From an uncultured Desulfocapsa sp. (lineage in GTDB: Bacteria > Desulfobacterota > Desulfobulbia > Desulfobulbales > Desulfocapsaceae), in assembly GCA_947311475.1 (NCBI GenBank), contig CAMZLK010000031.1, positions 1 through 33,007 on the forward strand: a stretch of DNA of 33,007 nucleotides, written 5' to 3'. This document shows positions 1 to 9,697 of this stretch, in pieces; within the stretch, counting starts at the first letter, position 1; every line of letters starts with the position of its first letter. The position numbers and the translations under genes are program-made. The notes beneath the pieces were generated by a model. It was not told where the DNA came from. It ran no database searches and saw only the letters and a program-made list of their open reading frames with translations.

Positions 1-54
1 CGGATTGAGTAATCATGAAGTACTGGCGAATATAAAACGATCTTTACCCAAATG
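1..54 (+). pseudogene. Inverted partial copy of the 3' end of the DUF167/YggU gene (reads GLSNHEVLANIKRSLPK*), truncated by the window edge
   Basis: Translation of 2-54 matches the C-terminus of the minus-strand ORF ending at 270 (GLSNDEVLANIKRSLPK) with one residue change; lies in the left arm of a 124-bp inverted repeat. It could be an intact second copy extending beyond the window. Confidence 0.7.
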
Positions 55-324
55 AATAGAGTATTATCTAAGAGCTTGTCCGAGAATTCCCTTTCGGAGT
101 CTCGTTCCTCGCCACCTGCCCAAAATCGAAGAATTTTTGAAAAATAAACACAGCCATATATTTGATATTGCGAGCATTATTTTCTAACAATTCTGATGAG
201 TTTGGGCAGGTGGCGAGGAACGAGACTCCGAAAGGGCATTCTCGGACAAGCTCTTAGATAATACTCTATTCATTTGGGTAAAGATCGTTTTATATTCGCC
301 AGTACTTCATCATTACTCAATCCG
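1..324. repeat. Large inverted repeat: arms 1-124 and 201-324, loop 125-200
   Basis: Position i pairs with 325-i with no indels; I count 2 mismatches (positions 14 and 88) in 124. Confidence 0.95.
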
Positions 325-572
325 GCAATCAACACACTTTTCCTCCGAGACTGTAAACCATGTTTAATCTCCAGATCCTTTTTCTTTACATGGAGAAATG
401 AGGCAAGAAATTTAATAACAGCAGCATTGGCTTTCCCATCCACAGGAGGAGCAGTAATGGCAAGTTTTATAGCGTCATCATACGAGCCAACAAACGCATT
501 TCGGGAGGAACGTGGCTGAACATACACATTCAGGAGAGTCCTCCCATCTTTATAGGTGGAAATAAAAGGCAT
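270..572 (-). CDS. DUF167/YggU family protein
   Basis: Protein MPFISTYKDGRTLLNVYVQPRSSRNAFVG...APPVDGKANAAVIKFLASFL is typical of YggU/DUF167. Start taken at the MPF codon (572) because the longer ORF overlaps the upstream gene. Confidence 0.88.
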   Translation of the reverse strand: MPFISTYKDGRTLLNVYVQPRSSRNAFVGSYDDAIKLAITAPPVDGKANAAVIKFLASFLHVKKKDLEIKHGLQSRRKSVLIAGLSNDEVLANIKRSLPK

Positions 573-582
573 ATGGCGTGGA

Positions 583-1581
583 CTACTTTCCTTCTTCCTC
601 TTCGCTGTCAAGGTTAGAGAATACACCATCCAAATTGAAATTATCATTCACTCCCAATTGATCTTCGCCTTTTAAAAGGGATTCAATAACATTTTCATCA
701 ACGTCTATCAACGATTCAGAGGATCCATCCAACTTTTCCGAATCTTCAGCAGTGATGGAACCATCGTCACCGATCTTTATCTTTTGAAAGAGTTCATCAC
801 TCTTGACCGTTGTTTCCTTTTGAACAATCTCCTGGCCATCATCCGGGTAAAAAACTTCAATGGTTTCAAGATAACTCATAAGGGTGGATTTCAGATCTTC
901 CTTCACCTCTTTTTTCTTCTTCTCCAGGGCTTCAATTTCCATTGGCAGGCGCGCAAGTTCATCCTGGGCATCATCTCGAATTTTCGAAATCTCAGCATTG
1001 ACCTCAGCAAGCATTTGCTCTGCTTCTTTCCTGCTTTTTTCTTTTAGGTCCTCTGCAAAAAGCTGAGCACTGGCAAGGGTAGATTTGAAATCAACCTCAT
1101 CCTTCTTTAATTCCTGATTCTGTTCCTTAAGAACTTCGATTTTGTTCGTAAGAATATCCCTTTTTTTTTCAGACTCTTTCAAAGCCGCCTCAGCCTCTTC
1201 AATCAAAGCTTCCATGGTGCTGATTTCTTCGTTGTGCTCTGTATCCTCCTGCTCCATATCGGCAATACGAAGTTGCAACTCTTCTACTTCCTGTTCCAGC
1301 TCGGTGAGTTTTTTTTCTTTCTGAGCACAACTGTCTTTCAATTCATCGGAAATCTTCCTAGTAAACTCCATATCCGACTCAAGGGAACCGGTATAACTAT
1401 CCATGCTCTCTTTTGTCTCACGAAAGGCCTCAAGTTCTTCAAGCTGTTCAGCACACTGCTCCTGCAACTCGAAGAATTCATTTGCGACAATCTCGAGATA
1501 ATCCCTTACTTCCAAAGGATCAACTCCTTTGAATTTTGGTTGAAATTCTTGATCTTTTATTAGCTGTGGAGTTAGTACCAT
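583..1581 (-). CDS. DivIVA domain-containing coiled-coil protein
   Basis: N-terminus LTPQLIKDQEFQPKFKGVDPLEVRDYLEIVANEF matches the DivIVA N-terminal motif, followed by long coiled coil. Confidence 0.85.
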   Translation of the reverse strand: MVLTPQLIKDQEFQPKFKGVDPLEVRDYLEIVANEFFELQEQCAEQLEELEAFRETKESMDSYTGSLESDMEFTRKISDELKDSCAQKEKKLTELEQEVEELQLRIADMEQEDTEHNEEISTMEALIEEAEAALKESEKKRDILTNKIEVLKEQNQELKKDEVDFKSTLASAQLFAEDLKEKSRKEAEQMLAEVNAEISKIRDDAQDELARLPMEIEALEKKKKEVKEDLKSTLMSYLETIEVFYPDDGQEIVQKETTVKSDELFQKIKIGDDGSITAEDSEKLDGSSESLIDVDENVIESLLKGEDQLGVNDNFNLDGVFSNLDSEEEEGK

Positions 1582-1658
1582 GACAAAGCCCTCTTTAAAT
1601 CAGATGTTGAATCTGGAAGCAACAGATACAATAATTTCCATATTGCTCACTACTCATT

Positions 1659-1961
1659 TCATCTCACTCCCATTGCCATCTGTTTCAGTGTTGGTACAAG
1701 AAAGCTTTGGAGAAACATGATAGCCATGATCAAAATCATGGGTGAAAAATCAATTCCTCCCATGCTCACGGGGAATAGACGCCTGATGCGGCCAAGCAGT
1801 GGTTCAGTTGCTTCGTACAAAAAACGGACAATGGGGTTTCCAGGATCCGCATTTACCCAGGAGATAACTGCACGACCAATAATGACCCACATAAAAGCCG
1901 TCAGTAAAAAATCGATTAACTGTGCGATAGCCATCATAAAATTATTTACAACAAACATCAA
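1659..1961 (-). CDS. YggT family integral membrane protein
   Basis: 100 aa, hydrophobic, ...VIISWVNADPGNPIVRFLYEATEPLLGRIRRLFP... YggT signature; next to DivIVA and YggU genes. Confidence 0.9.
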   Translation of the reverse strand: MMFVVNNFMMAIAQLIDFLLTAFMWVIIGRAVISWVNADPGNPIVRFLYEATEPLLGRIRRLFPVSMGGIDFSPMILIMAIMFLQSFLVPTLKQMAMGVR

Positions 1962-1991
1962 AATACTCCATCTCTATTATTTTTCTTACTC

Positions 1992-3941
1992 TTAAGCGAC
2001 TCTTGCTCCTGGTGGAACAGAGGCGCTCACTGTGGAAAGAACAAGACGACTCTTCCCGTCTTCTTCCACCTTGGCGGCCAGTACCATCCCTTGAGACTCA
2101 ATACCCATCAGTTTTACAGGTTGCAAATTGGCCACAATAAGGACAAGCATTCCCAGAAGATCTTCCGGACTGTAATATTCAGCTATCCCGGCTACAATTA
2201 CCCGCTCTTCCGGTGCCCTTACTGTAAGTTTCAAAAGCCGATCAGATTTTTTGACGGGCTCTGCGGTTACTATTTCCGCCACCCGAAGTTCCACCTTTTG
2301 AAATTGATCAAATGAGATTACACCTTCAACGTTCCCAGATAATTGCTTGTTTTTGCAGCTCTTCTCTTTCTTTTTCTTCTTTGATTCCTGCTTAACAGAT
2401 TTCTTTTTCTTTTTTGTGTCAACCCGAGGAAAAAGGGCATCAATTTTTTGCAACCTGGTGCCAGCCTCAAGCATTCCCCAAGCTCCATTCCCACTAAGAT
2501 CCGTAACCAGCGGGCTGTCTTGTGCAAGACCAAGCCCTTCTGCCATTTTTCTGCACGTACCGGGCATTATCGGTTGCAGAAGAAGGGTAAGTAAGCGAAG
2601 AGTTTCAGTGAGATTGTAAAGCACCGTATGCAAACGAGCAACACGGGCAGGCTCTTTTACCAAAGCCCATGGTTCATTTGTTACGATATATTTGTTTGCC
2701 TGGCCGATCAGTTCCCACACAGCCTGCAAAGCACGATGAAATTGAAAAACACTCATGTTTTTTCTGTATTTTTCTATAACTGTACCGGCAAGATCAGAAA
2801 GCACCGTATCATCGCCGGCACCCACAAGCGCAGGAACGACACCATCGGTATACTTCACAAGCATTGCCGTTGTACGGCTGTACAGATTCCCAAGATCATT
2901 GGCAAGATCCGAATTTTTTCTGGAAACTATTGCATCAGAGCTAAATGAAGCGTCAAGCCCAAAAGACATCTCACGGAGACAAAAATACCGGATACTGTCC
3001 ACGCCATACTCTTCAATCAGCTCTGCTGGACGTATCACGTTGCCAATGCTTTTTGACATCTTTGTTTCATCAACATTCCAGTACCCGTGGACATGGAGTT
3101 TCTTATACAACGGAAGTCCCATGGACAGGATCATGGTTGGCCAGTAGATTGCATGAGGTTTTAAAATATCCTTGGCAATTACGTGCTCTGCCGCACTCCA
3201 GTAGTCATCAAACTCCTTGCCATCTGGATAGCCAGCACCCGTAAGGTAATTGATGAGAGCATCAAACCAGACATACGTGACAAAATTCTCATCAAAAGGC
3301 AGTGGAATCCCCCAGGTAAGACGGGAGGTGGGTCGCGAGATGCACAGGTCTTCGAGTGGTTCACTCAAAAACGAGAGAACCTCGTTTTTATAGCGTTCAG
3401 GAGTAATGAAATCGGGATTTGCATTAATATGATCAATCAGATCCTGTTGATAGCATGACATACGAAAGAAATAGTTTTCTTCTGTTATCTCATCGGGGAC
3501 AGTTTGATGATCTGGACATTTTCCGTCTTCAAGCTCTTTTTCAGTTAAAAACCGTTCACAGCCGGTGCAATATAATCCGGTATATTTATCAAAATAAATA
3601 TCACCCTTATCATACACCTGCTGCAAAATGGCTTGAACTGTCGCTACATGGTCTTTGTCCGTTGTACGAATGAAATTATCCGGTTCAACATCGAGTAATG
3701 GCCAGGTCGAACGAAACATCGCACTGATCCGATCAACATATTCCTTAGGGCTACAGCCCTCTTTCTCTGCAGCTTCTGCTATCTTGTCGCCATGCTCATC
3801 TGTGCCAGTTTGAAATCTAACGGTATCGCCAGTCAAACGTCGAAACCTGTTGTAGGTATCGGCAACAATGGTGGTATAGGCGTGACCAAGATGCGGCTGC
3901 GCATTTACATAATAAATAGGGGTAGTTATATACGTTGTCAT
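1992..3941 (-). CDS. metG: Methionyl-tRNA synthetase with C-terminal tRNA-binding domain
   Basis: TTPIYYVNAQPHLGHAYTTIVADT, KMSKSIGNVI (KMSKS), CTGCERF zinc motif, C-terminal EMAP/Trbp-like domain (FDQFQKVELRVAEIV). Confidence 0.97.
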   Translation of the reverse strand: MTTYITTPIYYVNAQPHLGHAYTTIVADTYNRFRRLTGDTVRFQTGTDEHGDKIAEAAEKEGCSPKEYVDRISAMFRSTWPLLDVEPDNFIRTTDKDHVATVQAILQQVYDKGDIYFDKYTGLYCTGCERFLTEKELEDGKCPDHQTVPDEITEENYFFRMSCYQQDLIDHINANPDFITPERYKNEVLSFLSEPLEDLCISRPTSRLTWGIPLPFDENFVTYVWFDALINYLTGAGYPDGKEFDDYWSAAEHVIAKDILKPHAIYWPTMILSMGLPLYKKLHVHGYWNVDETKMSKSIGNVIRPAELIEEYGVDSIRYFCLREMSFGLDASFSSDAIVSRKNSDLANDLGNLYSRTTAMLVKYTDGVVPALVGAGDDTVLSDLAGTVIEKYRKNMSVFQFHRALQAVWELIGQANKYIVTNEPWALVKEPARVARLHTVLYNLTETLRLLTLLLQPIMPGTCRKMAEGLGLAQDSPLVTDLSGNGAWGMLEAGTRLQKIDALFPRVDTKKKKKSVKQESKKKKKEKSCKNKQLSGNVEGVISFDQFQKVELRVAEIVTAEPVKKSDRLLKLTVRAPEERVIVAGIAEYYSPEDLLGMLVLIVANLQPVKLMGIESQGMVLAAKVEEDGKSRLVLSTVSASVPPGARVA

Positions 3942-3974
3942 CGTTACTAAAAAATATGCAGGTTTTTAAAAAAA

Positions 3975-4946
3975 TTACGCTTTTTTATGGCCTGCATTTT
4001 TATCCTTTTTCTCTTTTTTCTTTTCTGGTTTAACTCTTTCAGCATTCCGCCATTGCTCCTCAGCAAGTATTCCAACGTCACCAACGTGGTTCACAACCTG
4101 AAGCGTTCTCTGCAAGGGATTCTGCCGTCTTACCTTATAAAGCTGACCATCAACCTTGATTTTCTTTCCAGGCTGGGGCATGCCTTTTCGTTCCCGCTTA
4201 TAGGTTTCAAATTCATAGGTCAGGCAACAGAGAAGCCTGTTACAAACACCTGAAATTTTAGCAGGATTTAATGGCAGATCCTGCTCTTTGGCCATCTTGA
4301 TAGACACAGAATCAAACTTTTTCATGTGTCCCGAACAGCAAAGCTCCCGACCACAGGTACCAAGCCCGCCAATCATCTTGGTTTCATGGCGCACACCCAC
4401 CTGCCTCATTTCCACCCTTGTTCGAAATTCCTGAACAAGATCTTTTACCAACGCCCTGAAATCAACACGTTTGTCGGCAGTAAAATAAAAAATCATCTTG
4501 CTGCCGTTGAAAAACCGCTCCACACGAACAAGACACATCCGCAATGCATGTCGTAGAATCAACCTCTTACAAGTGTTAAAGGCTGCCTCTTCTTCTATGG
4601 GGATATTGGCGTAGCGGTTACACTCTTCATGGGCTGCTCGACGTGACAGTTCATAACTTGCCCGCCGTTCCCCGTCAGAATCTCTACAGGCAGGGGCAGT
4701 ACAAATAATGCATGCAGGTTCAATGCCGAATTCCCCGCGCACCATAACTACTTCACCCTTTTGCAAATCATCCAAAGTTGAAGATGCCGTGAATTCCTGG
4801 CCTTCCACACGAAATCTGATTCGATAAAAATAGAGCAAAACTGCTTCTTTTTCCACATCCGCTTCCGGCTGAGTATCTTTTTGATGAACCTGATCTTCTT
4901 CCATAATAACGTCTATTCTCTCAACCGAAACAGGAGCACTTCGCAA
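3975..4946 (-). CDS. PSP1 domain (YaaT-like) protein
   Basis: GLGTCGRELCCSGHM, KISGVCNRLLCCLTYE cysteine motifs of the PSP1/RicT family. The start may be downstream of 4946 because the ORF overlaps holB. Confidence 0.88.
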   Translation of the reverse strand: MRSAPVSVERIDVIMEEDQVHQKDTQPEADVEKEAVLLYFYRIRFRVEGQEFTASSTLDDLQKGEVVMVRGEFGIEPACIICTAPACRDSDGERRASYELSRRAAHEECNRYANIPIEEEAAFNTCKRLILRHALRMCLVRVERFFNGSKMIFYFTADKRVDFRALVKDLVQEFRTRVEMRQVGVRHETKMIGGLGTCGRELCCSGHMKKFDSVSIKMAKEQDLPLNPAKISGVCNRLLCCLTYEFETYKRERKGMPQPGKKIKVDGQLYKVRRQNPLQRTLQVVNHVGDVGILAEEQWRNAERVKPEKKKEKKDKNAGHKKA

Positions 4947-5917
4947 ACGAGTGTTCGATTACAGTTTCGACCCAATTCTTTTTCTGCCTGATTAATTGCT
5001 TGCAGTTTAGCAAAAAATTGTTCGGAATTCCAGCCTTTCCGTGTATTCAGGACATCTGTAGCAGGCTGTTGCCCATGGCACACAAGCAGACAATCTCTGA
5101 TCCAGAGTTTAACCAAGGAAAACAGATGCGGTAAATGCTCTTTCAAAGCCGCCATGGATTCCGCCATCAGAAGAAGCTCACCAGATTCATTTTCCCTGCT
5201 ACCCACAGGTTCAGCGAGCAGGACAACTAGTTTTTTCCAAAAATCTATGAGTTCTTTACGACGAAAAAGCTGCGCCTTCCCAGGGCTTCCTTCTCCAAGT
5301 TTTGCAAGGAGTGTTGCAGTTTCCAAATCAAGTGTATCATCCTGCTGCAAAAGAATTTTGCTGGTTTCCGCGTTGGTTAATCCGTAAAACGGAATACTCT
5401 GACATCTTGATATGATTGTCTGCAACACAACACCCGCTGAATCTGCGGTGAGAATAAGAAGGTTGTTCTCAGGTGGTTCTTCAAGGGTTTTTAAGAGACT
5501 GTTTGCGGCCTCCTGGCGCATGGTGTGTACATCTTCAATTAGGATTACTCGTGTTGCTGCCTCATAGGGAGCAAAAGAAAGTGCTTTTATGAGGTCTCGA
5601 ATCTGAGCAATCCTGATTGCACCCTTAACAGGAGAAACAAGCAAAAAATCAGGGTGCGACCCACCAATGAGTTTTTTACAAGACACGCACTCACCACACG
5701 CGATAAGTCCATTTGCAGCCGCACAATTGACGGCTGCAGCAAGCCCTCTTGCAAAGAATTGCTTACCAACTCCTTCCGGCCCTCGAAAAAGATATGCATG
5801 GGCAAGCCGGTCTGAAGCAAGACTTCTGGAGAGCAGATTCTTTGCCTGATGCTGACCATAAAAAGGCTTACCACCTATTTGGAGGTCAATAGCGGACATT
5901 TTGGAGTGAGCGTGCAT
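4913..5917 (-). CDS. holB: DNA polymerase III delta' subunit-like AAA protein
   Basis: AYLFRGPEGVGKQFFARGLA (Walker A), CGECVSCKKL, NSLLKTLEEPPENNLLIL, ISRCQSIPF motifs. Confidence 0.9.
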   Translation of the reverse strand: MHAHSKMSAIDLQIGGKPFYGQHQAKNLLSRSLASDRLAHAYLFRGPEGVGKQFFARGLAAAVNCAAANGLIACGECVSCKKLIGGSHPDFLLVSPVKGAIRIAQIRDLIKALSFAPYEAATRVILIEDVHTMRQEAANSLLKTLEEPPENNLLILTADSAGVVLQTIISRCQSIPFYGLTNAETSKILLQQDDTLDLETATLLAKLGEGSPGKAQLFRRKELIDFWKKLVVLLAEPVGSRENESGELLLMAESMAALKEHLPHLFSLVKLWIRDCLLVCHGQQPATDVLNTRKGWNSEQFFAKLQAINQAEKELGRNCNRTLVCEVLLFRLRE

Positions 5918-5933
5918 TTCAGGACATTCTCAT

Positions 5934-6061
5934 TAGTACCTTACTTCTGAACTTCTGGAAGAAAAAACAGGTAGCGTAGACTCCGAGAAACTGAGGAAGG
6001 TTAATTGTAATCATATTGTTACGTTATCTTCAAGGTACTTACTTGCAGTTCACCTGCGTTA
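5934..6061 (-). repeat. Interspersed repeat family A, copy 5 (internally diverged)
   Basis: Ends TTAGTACCTTACTTCTGAA... and ...GGTACTTACTTGCAGTTCACCTGCGTTA match the ends of the copies at 9698 and 22937. Confidence 0.75.
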
Positions 6062-7156
6062 GACATTAAAACGGAAATTCAGACAATCGCCATCAACCAC
6101 AACATACTCTTTTCCTTCAGAACGCATTAAACCTTTTTCTTTGGCACCATTTTCACCGCCACAGGCAACAAAATCATCGTAGCTAATAGTCTCAGCACGG
6201 ATAAACCCTCGTTCAAAATCGGAATGAATCTTTCCCGCAGCTCCCGGTGCTTTCGTTCCCTCGGTAATCGTCCAGGCACGAGTTTCTTTTTCACCAACTG
6301 TAAAATACGTGATCAGGCCGAGAAGTTTATAGCCGGCTGCAATCAAACGATTCAGACCAGGCTCCTCCATTCCCATATCTGCAAGGAATTCCTGCTGTTC
6401 TTCAGCATCAAGCTGGCTAAGCTCCTGCTCGATGGAACCTGCAATGATGATAACACCATCCCCGTCTTCGTTGGCTAGTTTTTCCAGAACCCGAACATAA
6501 TCGTTTCCACTGGTCACATCTTCTTCAAGTACATTGGCAACATAAAGAACCGGTTTGTCGGTGAGTAGACACATCTCTTTCATCATCTCTTCTTCCATAT
6601 CACTTTCAAGAGCGAGAGTTCTGGCAGAGGCTCCGCCATCAAGCACATCGCGGAGCCGTTCAAGAAAAACAGCCTGGGCCTTCAGGGTTTTATCACCGGA
6701 TTTGGCCATGGACCGGGCTTTTTTCAGCCTTTTTTCCACAGTATCGAGATCAGACAAAATTAACTCCATGGTGATAACTTCCCGATCCCTTTCAGGGTCA
6801 ATGGAACCATCCACATGAACAATATTTTCATCCTCAAAACAGCGAACCACATGGACAAGAGCATCCACCTGCCTGATGTGACCAAGGAACTGGTTTCCAA
6901 GACCTTCTCCCTGGCTTGCCCCTTTCACAAGGCCTGCAATATCTACAAACTCCATCTGGGTTGCGACTTTACGTTTTGTTTTGGCCATCTCAGCCAAAAC
7001 ATCAAGGCGTTTATCGGGCACCGGAACTATGCCCACATTTGGCTCAATGGTACAAAAGGGATAATTCTCGGCATCAATCCCAGCCGCAGTTAAAGCATTA
7101 AAAATTGTGGACTTCCCAACATTTGGAAGACCGACAATACCACAACGAAAACCCAT
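6059..7156 (-). CDS. ychF: Redox-regulated ATPase/GTPase YchF
   Basis: MGFRCGIVGLPNVGKSTIFNALTAA, NYPFCTIEPNVG, DIAGLVKGASQGEGLGNQFL; YchF TGS C-terminus. Confidence 0.97.
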   Translation of the reverse strand: MGFRCGIVGLPNVGKSTIFNALTAAGIDAENYPFCTIEPNVGIVPVPDKRLDVLAEMAKTKRKVATQMEFVDIAGLVKGASQGEGLGNQFLGHIRQVDALVHVVRCFEDENIVHVDGSIDPERDREVITMELILSDLDTVEKRLKKARSMAKSGDKTLKAQAVFLERLRDVLDGGASARTLALESDMEEEMMKEMCLLTDKPVLYVANVLEEDVTSGNDYVRVLEKLANEDGDGVIIIAGSIEQELSQLDAEEQQEFLADMGMEEPGLNRLIAAGYKLLGLITYFTVGEKETRAWTITEGTKAPGAAGKIHSDFERGFIRAETISYDDFVACGGENGAKEKGLMRSEGKEYVVVDGDCLNFRFNV

Positions 7157-7310
7157 ATATCAACTCCCCACCATTTAAGGCGCTATAAAAACAACTATTA
7201 TCAAACATCACGACAAATTATCAAAAATAGAATAGTATACCCTGCCCAAAGAGAAAAAGCCCATTTTTTTGGTAACTATTCAGCAGCAACTTTTCCTGTA
7301 AGGAACCCGT

Positions 7311-8618
7311 ATGTCCACTACATCCATACTTATCAATAATGTCACCCTTTTCACAGATCCCGCCACTCCACTTAGCGACAATCAATGGCTTTTATGTGAA
7401 GGTGACTCTATTCATTCCTTTGGCTCCATGGATTCAGTACCAGATTGCCCCGATGCTGTTCTAATCGATGGAACAGACAAACTGCTTATGCCAGGGCTTA
7501 TCAATGCACATAACCACTGTGCAATGACTCTTTTTCGTGGACTCGCTGATGATCTTGAACTCGGCGAATGGCTGAATGAACATATCTTCCCGGCAGAAGC
7601 CGCAAACGTTAATCCGGAAATGGTTTACTGGTGTACAAAACTTGCAGCAGCAGAAATGATACTATCAGGCAGTACCACTGTGGCTGATGGGTACTTCCAT
7701 GAAGATCAGGCGGCACGAGCACTTCTTGAGTCTGGGATGAGGGCTATCCCAGCCCATGGTATTGTTGATTTTCCAGCTCCTGGAGTTCCTGATCCCAAAT
7801 CCAATATTGACGCTGTGGAGACTTTCCTTTCTGACTGGAAAAACAAAAGTGACCGAATCTCACCTGGGGTATTTGCTCATTCGCCATACACCTGTTCTCC
7901 CCAAACATTACAGACTGCTAAAGCACTGGCGGTTCAACACAAAGTTCCTTTCTTCATACATATTGCAGAAAGCAGGCATGAACAGGAAATCATAATGGAC
8001 TTGCAGGGTACGAGTCCCATTCGCCATCTGTCAGCTCTTAATCTGCTGGACCAAGACACCGTCCTCATCCACTGCGTCTGGCTTGACGCTGAAGACAGAA
8101 AAATCATTCTGGACAGCGGGGCCGGAGTGATAATATGCCCCCAGAGTCACCTTAAGCTGGCATCTGGAATTGCAAAGGCTTCACTCATGGACTCAATGGG
8201 AATCCCCATGGGAATCGGAACAGATGGAAGTGCCAGCAATAACAGCCTGGATCTCTTTTGCGAAATGGACATCCTTGCAAAAACCCAGAAACTGGGGACA
8301 CTTGACCCCACCGCCATGCCCGCAAACCGGGTGCTGGCAGCAGCAACCGTAAATAACGCAGGAATTTTAGGCCTCTCCCATGTTGGAAAACTCATGCCTG
8401 GATACAAGGCAGATATTATTCTTTTAGATATGAAGCAACCTCACTTGCAACCTTTTTATAATAGCGACCTGCTGGTTTACAGCGGCAAAGGTGCAGATGT
8501 TGAAACAGTTATCATAAATGGAAAACTCATACTGCAGGAACGCACACTACTCTCTTTTGATCTTGATGAATGTATGGCGGAAGTTAAAAAGCTTGCTGTT
8601 CCTCTCGGTCTGCTCTAA
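7311..8618 (+). CDS. mtaD: Amidohydrolase, 5'-methylthioadenosine/S-adenosylhomocysteine deaminase type
   Basis: LMPGLINAHNHCAMTLFRGLADDLELGEWLNEHIFP, IHIAESRHE, GIGTDGSASNNSLDLFCEM motifs. Confidence 0.85.
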   Translation: MSTTSILINNVTLFTDPATPLSDNQWLLCEGDSIHSFGSMDSVPDCPDAVLIDGTDKLLMPGLINAHNHCAMTLFRGLADDLELGEWLNEHIFPAEAANVNPEMVYWCTKLAAAEMILSGSTTVADGYFHEDQAARALLESGMRAIPAHGIVDFPAPGVPDPKSNIDAVETFLSDWKNKSDRISPGVFAHSPYTCSPQTLQTAKALAVQHKVPFFIHIAESRHEQEIIMDLQGTSPIRHLSALNLLDQDTVLIHCVWLDAEDRKIILDSGAGVIICPQSHLKLASGIAKASLMDSMGIPMGIGTDGSASNNSLDLFCEMDILAKTQKLGTLDPTAMPANRVLAAATVNNAGILGLSHVGKLMPGYKADIILLDMKQPHLQPFYNSDLLVYSGKGADVETVIINGKLILQERTLLSFDLDECMAEVKKLAVPLGLL

Positions 8619-8644
8619 TATTTTTTATCACGGGTACTTACTGT

Positions 8645-8664
8645 CTGTCTCAAGAAAGAGACAG
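8645..8664. promoter_or_regulatory. Palindrome CTGTCTC-AAGAAA-GAGACAG (possible terminator stem or operator); first of three GTCTCAAnAAnGAGAn motifs
   Basis: Perfect 7-bp arms; related motifs at 8763-8778 and 9099-9114. Confidence 0.45.
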
Positions 8665-9080
8665 GCTTAACTGAACAAATCTCCATTACTACTTATTGCA
8701 ACAACAGGCAAAGAGTACCTGCCCAAGCCCACTTAGCCCCTCCTACCGGGAGCAGATACTTTGTCTCAATAAAGAGACTCGTAAAACCACACCAAATCAA
8801 TACGTTCCACAAAAAGGATAAAAAACTGTCTTCTTCAGGAGACACATTCTTCAAATTTCACACATCCTCTCCAGAAAAAATCATCTGCCAGCATAAATAC
8901 GAAATTTCCCCCTTTAAAACATGTTTGCATCTGCCAAGCACTAGCTGTTATATGTTATCATATTAACATATTACCTCATTTTCTCAACGGAACACGGGAA
9001 GAAGCTTTCAAACTGGCATGGAAAATGCTACAAGAATAAGCAGAAGCAGATTCCTTTGGTGGTATTCACACTAACAAAGG

Positions 9081-9096
9081 AAACTGTAAACAGTTT
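9081..9096. promoter_or_regulatory. Palindrome AAACTG-TAAA-CAGTTT upstream of the small exported protein gene
   Basis: Perfect 6-bp inverted arms ~50 bp upstream of the ATG at 9148, next to a GTCTCAATAACGAGAT motif. Confidence 0.4.
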
Positions 9097-9147
9097 ATGT
9101 CTCAATAACGAGATGCTTTATTATCTGATTAACTAGAGGAAATTAAA

Positions 9148-9408
9148 ATGAAAAAGTTACTTCTTGCAGTTCTGGCATGCGCTTTCATCGCAGGTCCCGC
9201 CTTTGCCAATGAGTTTAAGGTAGAGCAAACAATGTTGCTCAACAAAATCACCATGAAGATGGATACATTTAAAGACGACGCAAACAAAACAGATTTTTTG
9301 ACCCAGAAAAAAGCCTGTGTTGAAAAAGCCGCTGATCTTGATGGATTGAAAGAATGTGTTGCCAAATTCAGCCCTGATCAGATGAAAGCCATGGACGCCC
9401 CCAAATAG
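9148..9408 (+). CDS. Small exported hypothetical protein (86 aa) with signal peptide
   Basis: MKKLLLAVLACAFIAGPAFA signal peptide; GAGGAAA upstream of the ATG; mature ~66 aa with two cysteines. Confidence 0.75.
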   Translation: MKKLLLAVLACAFIAGPAFANEFKVEQTMLLNKITMKMDTFKDDANKTDFLTQKKACVEKAADLDGLKECVAKFSPDQMKAMDAPK

Positions 9409-9448
9409 TTAGATGTTCGGCAAATAGTCCTTCTCTTCATCTCCCCTC

Positions 9449-9484
9449 GCCAGGGCGGTTTAAATATTTTTAAACTGTCCTGGC
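9449..9484 (+). terminator. Strong stem-loop downstream of the small exported protein gene
   Basis: GCCAGGGCGGTTTAAA-TATT-TTTAAACTGTCCTGGC; 14 Watson-Crick pairs plus 2 G-U pairs; no clear U-tract. Confidence 0.6.
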
Positions 9485-9697
9485 CCTCATCTGAGCCGCC
9501 ATCCACTCCAACAGTTCCGGCAATTTTTTGCTTACACAAGACCATCTTGTCCCAAAATGCCTTCTTTCACAAACTCATCTTCAGAATTAAAAAAGAACAG
9601 CCGTAATATCACACATATGACTGTGCTTATTTTGGAGATTTCTTCGACTTTGATCAGGTCGTGCATGCTCCGTAATGCCCATCCTCGGACAAGCTCC

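Noticed and set aside
125-200. Loop of the edge inverted repeat as an RNA gene
   Set aside because: AT-rich with no tRNA- or sRNA-like fold I can support.
8970-9039. Possible peptide tail ...PHFLNGTREEAFKLAWKMLQE* in the intergenic region
   Set aside because: Protein-like composition suggests a gene remnant or small ORF, but no convincing start or family; not called.
8647-9114. Three GTCTCAA..GAGA motifs as a CRISPR-like array
   Set aside because: Irregular spacing (116 and 336 bp), motifs only 16 bp, and no cas genes.
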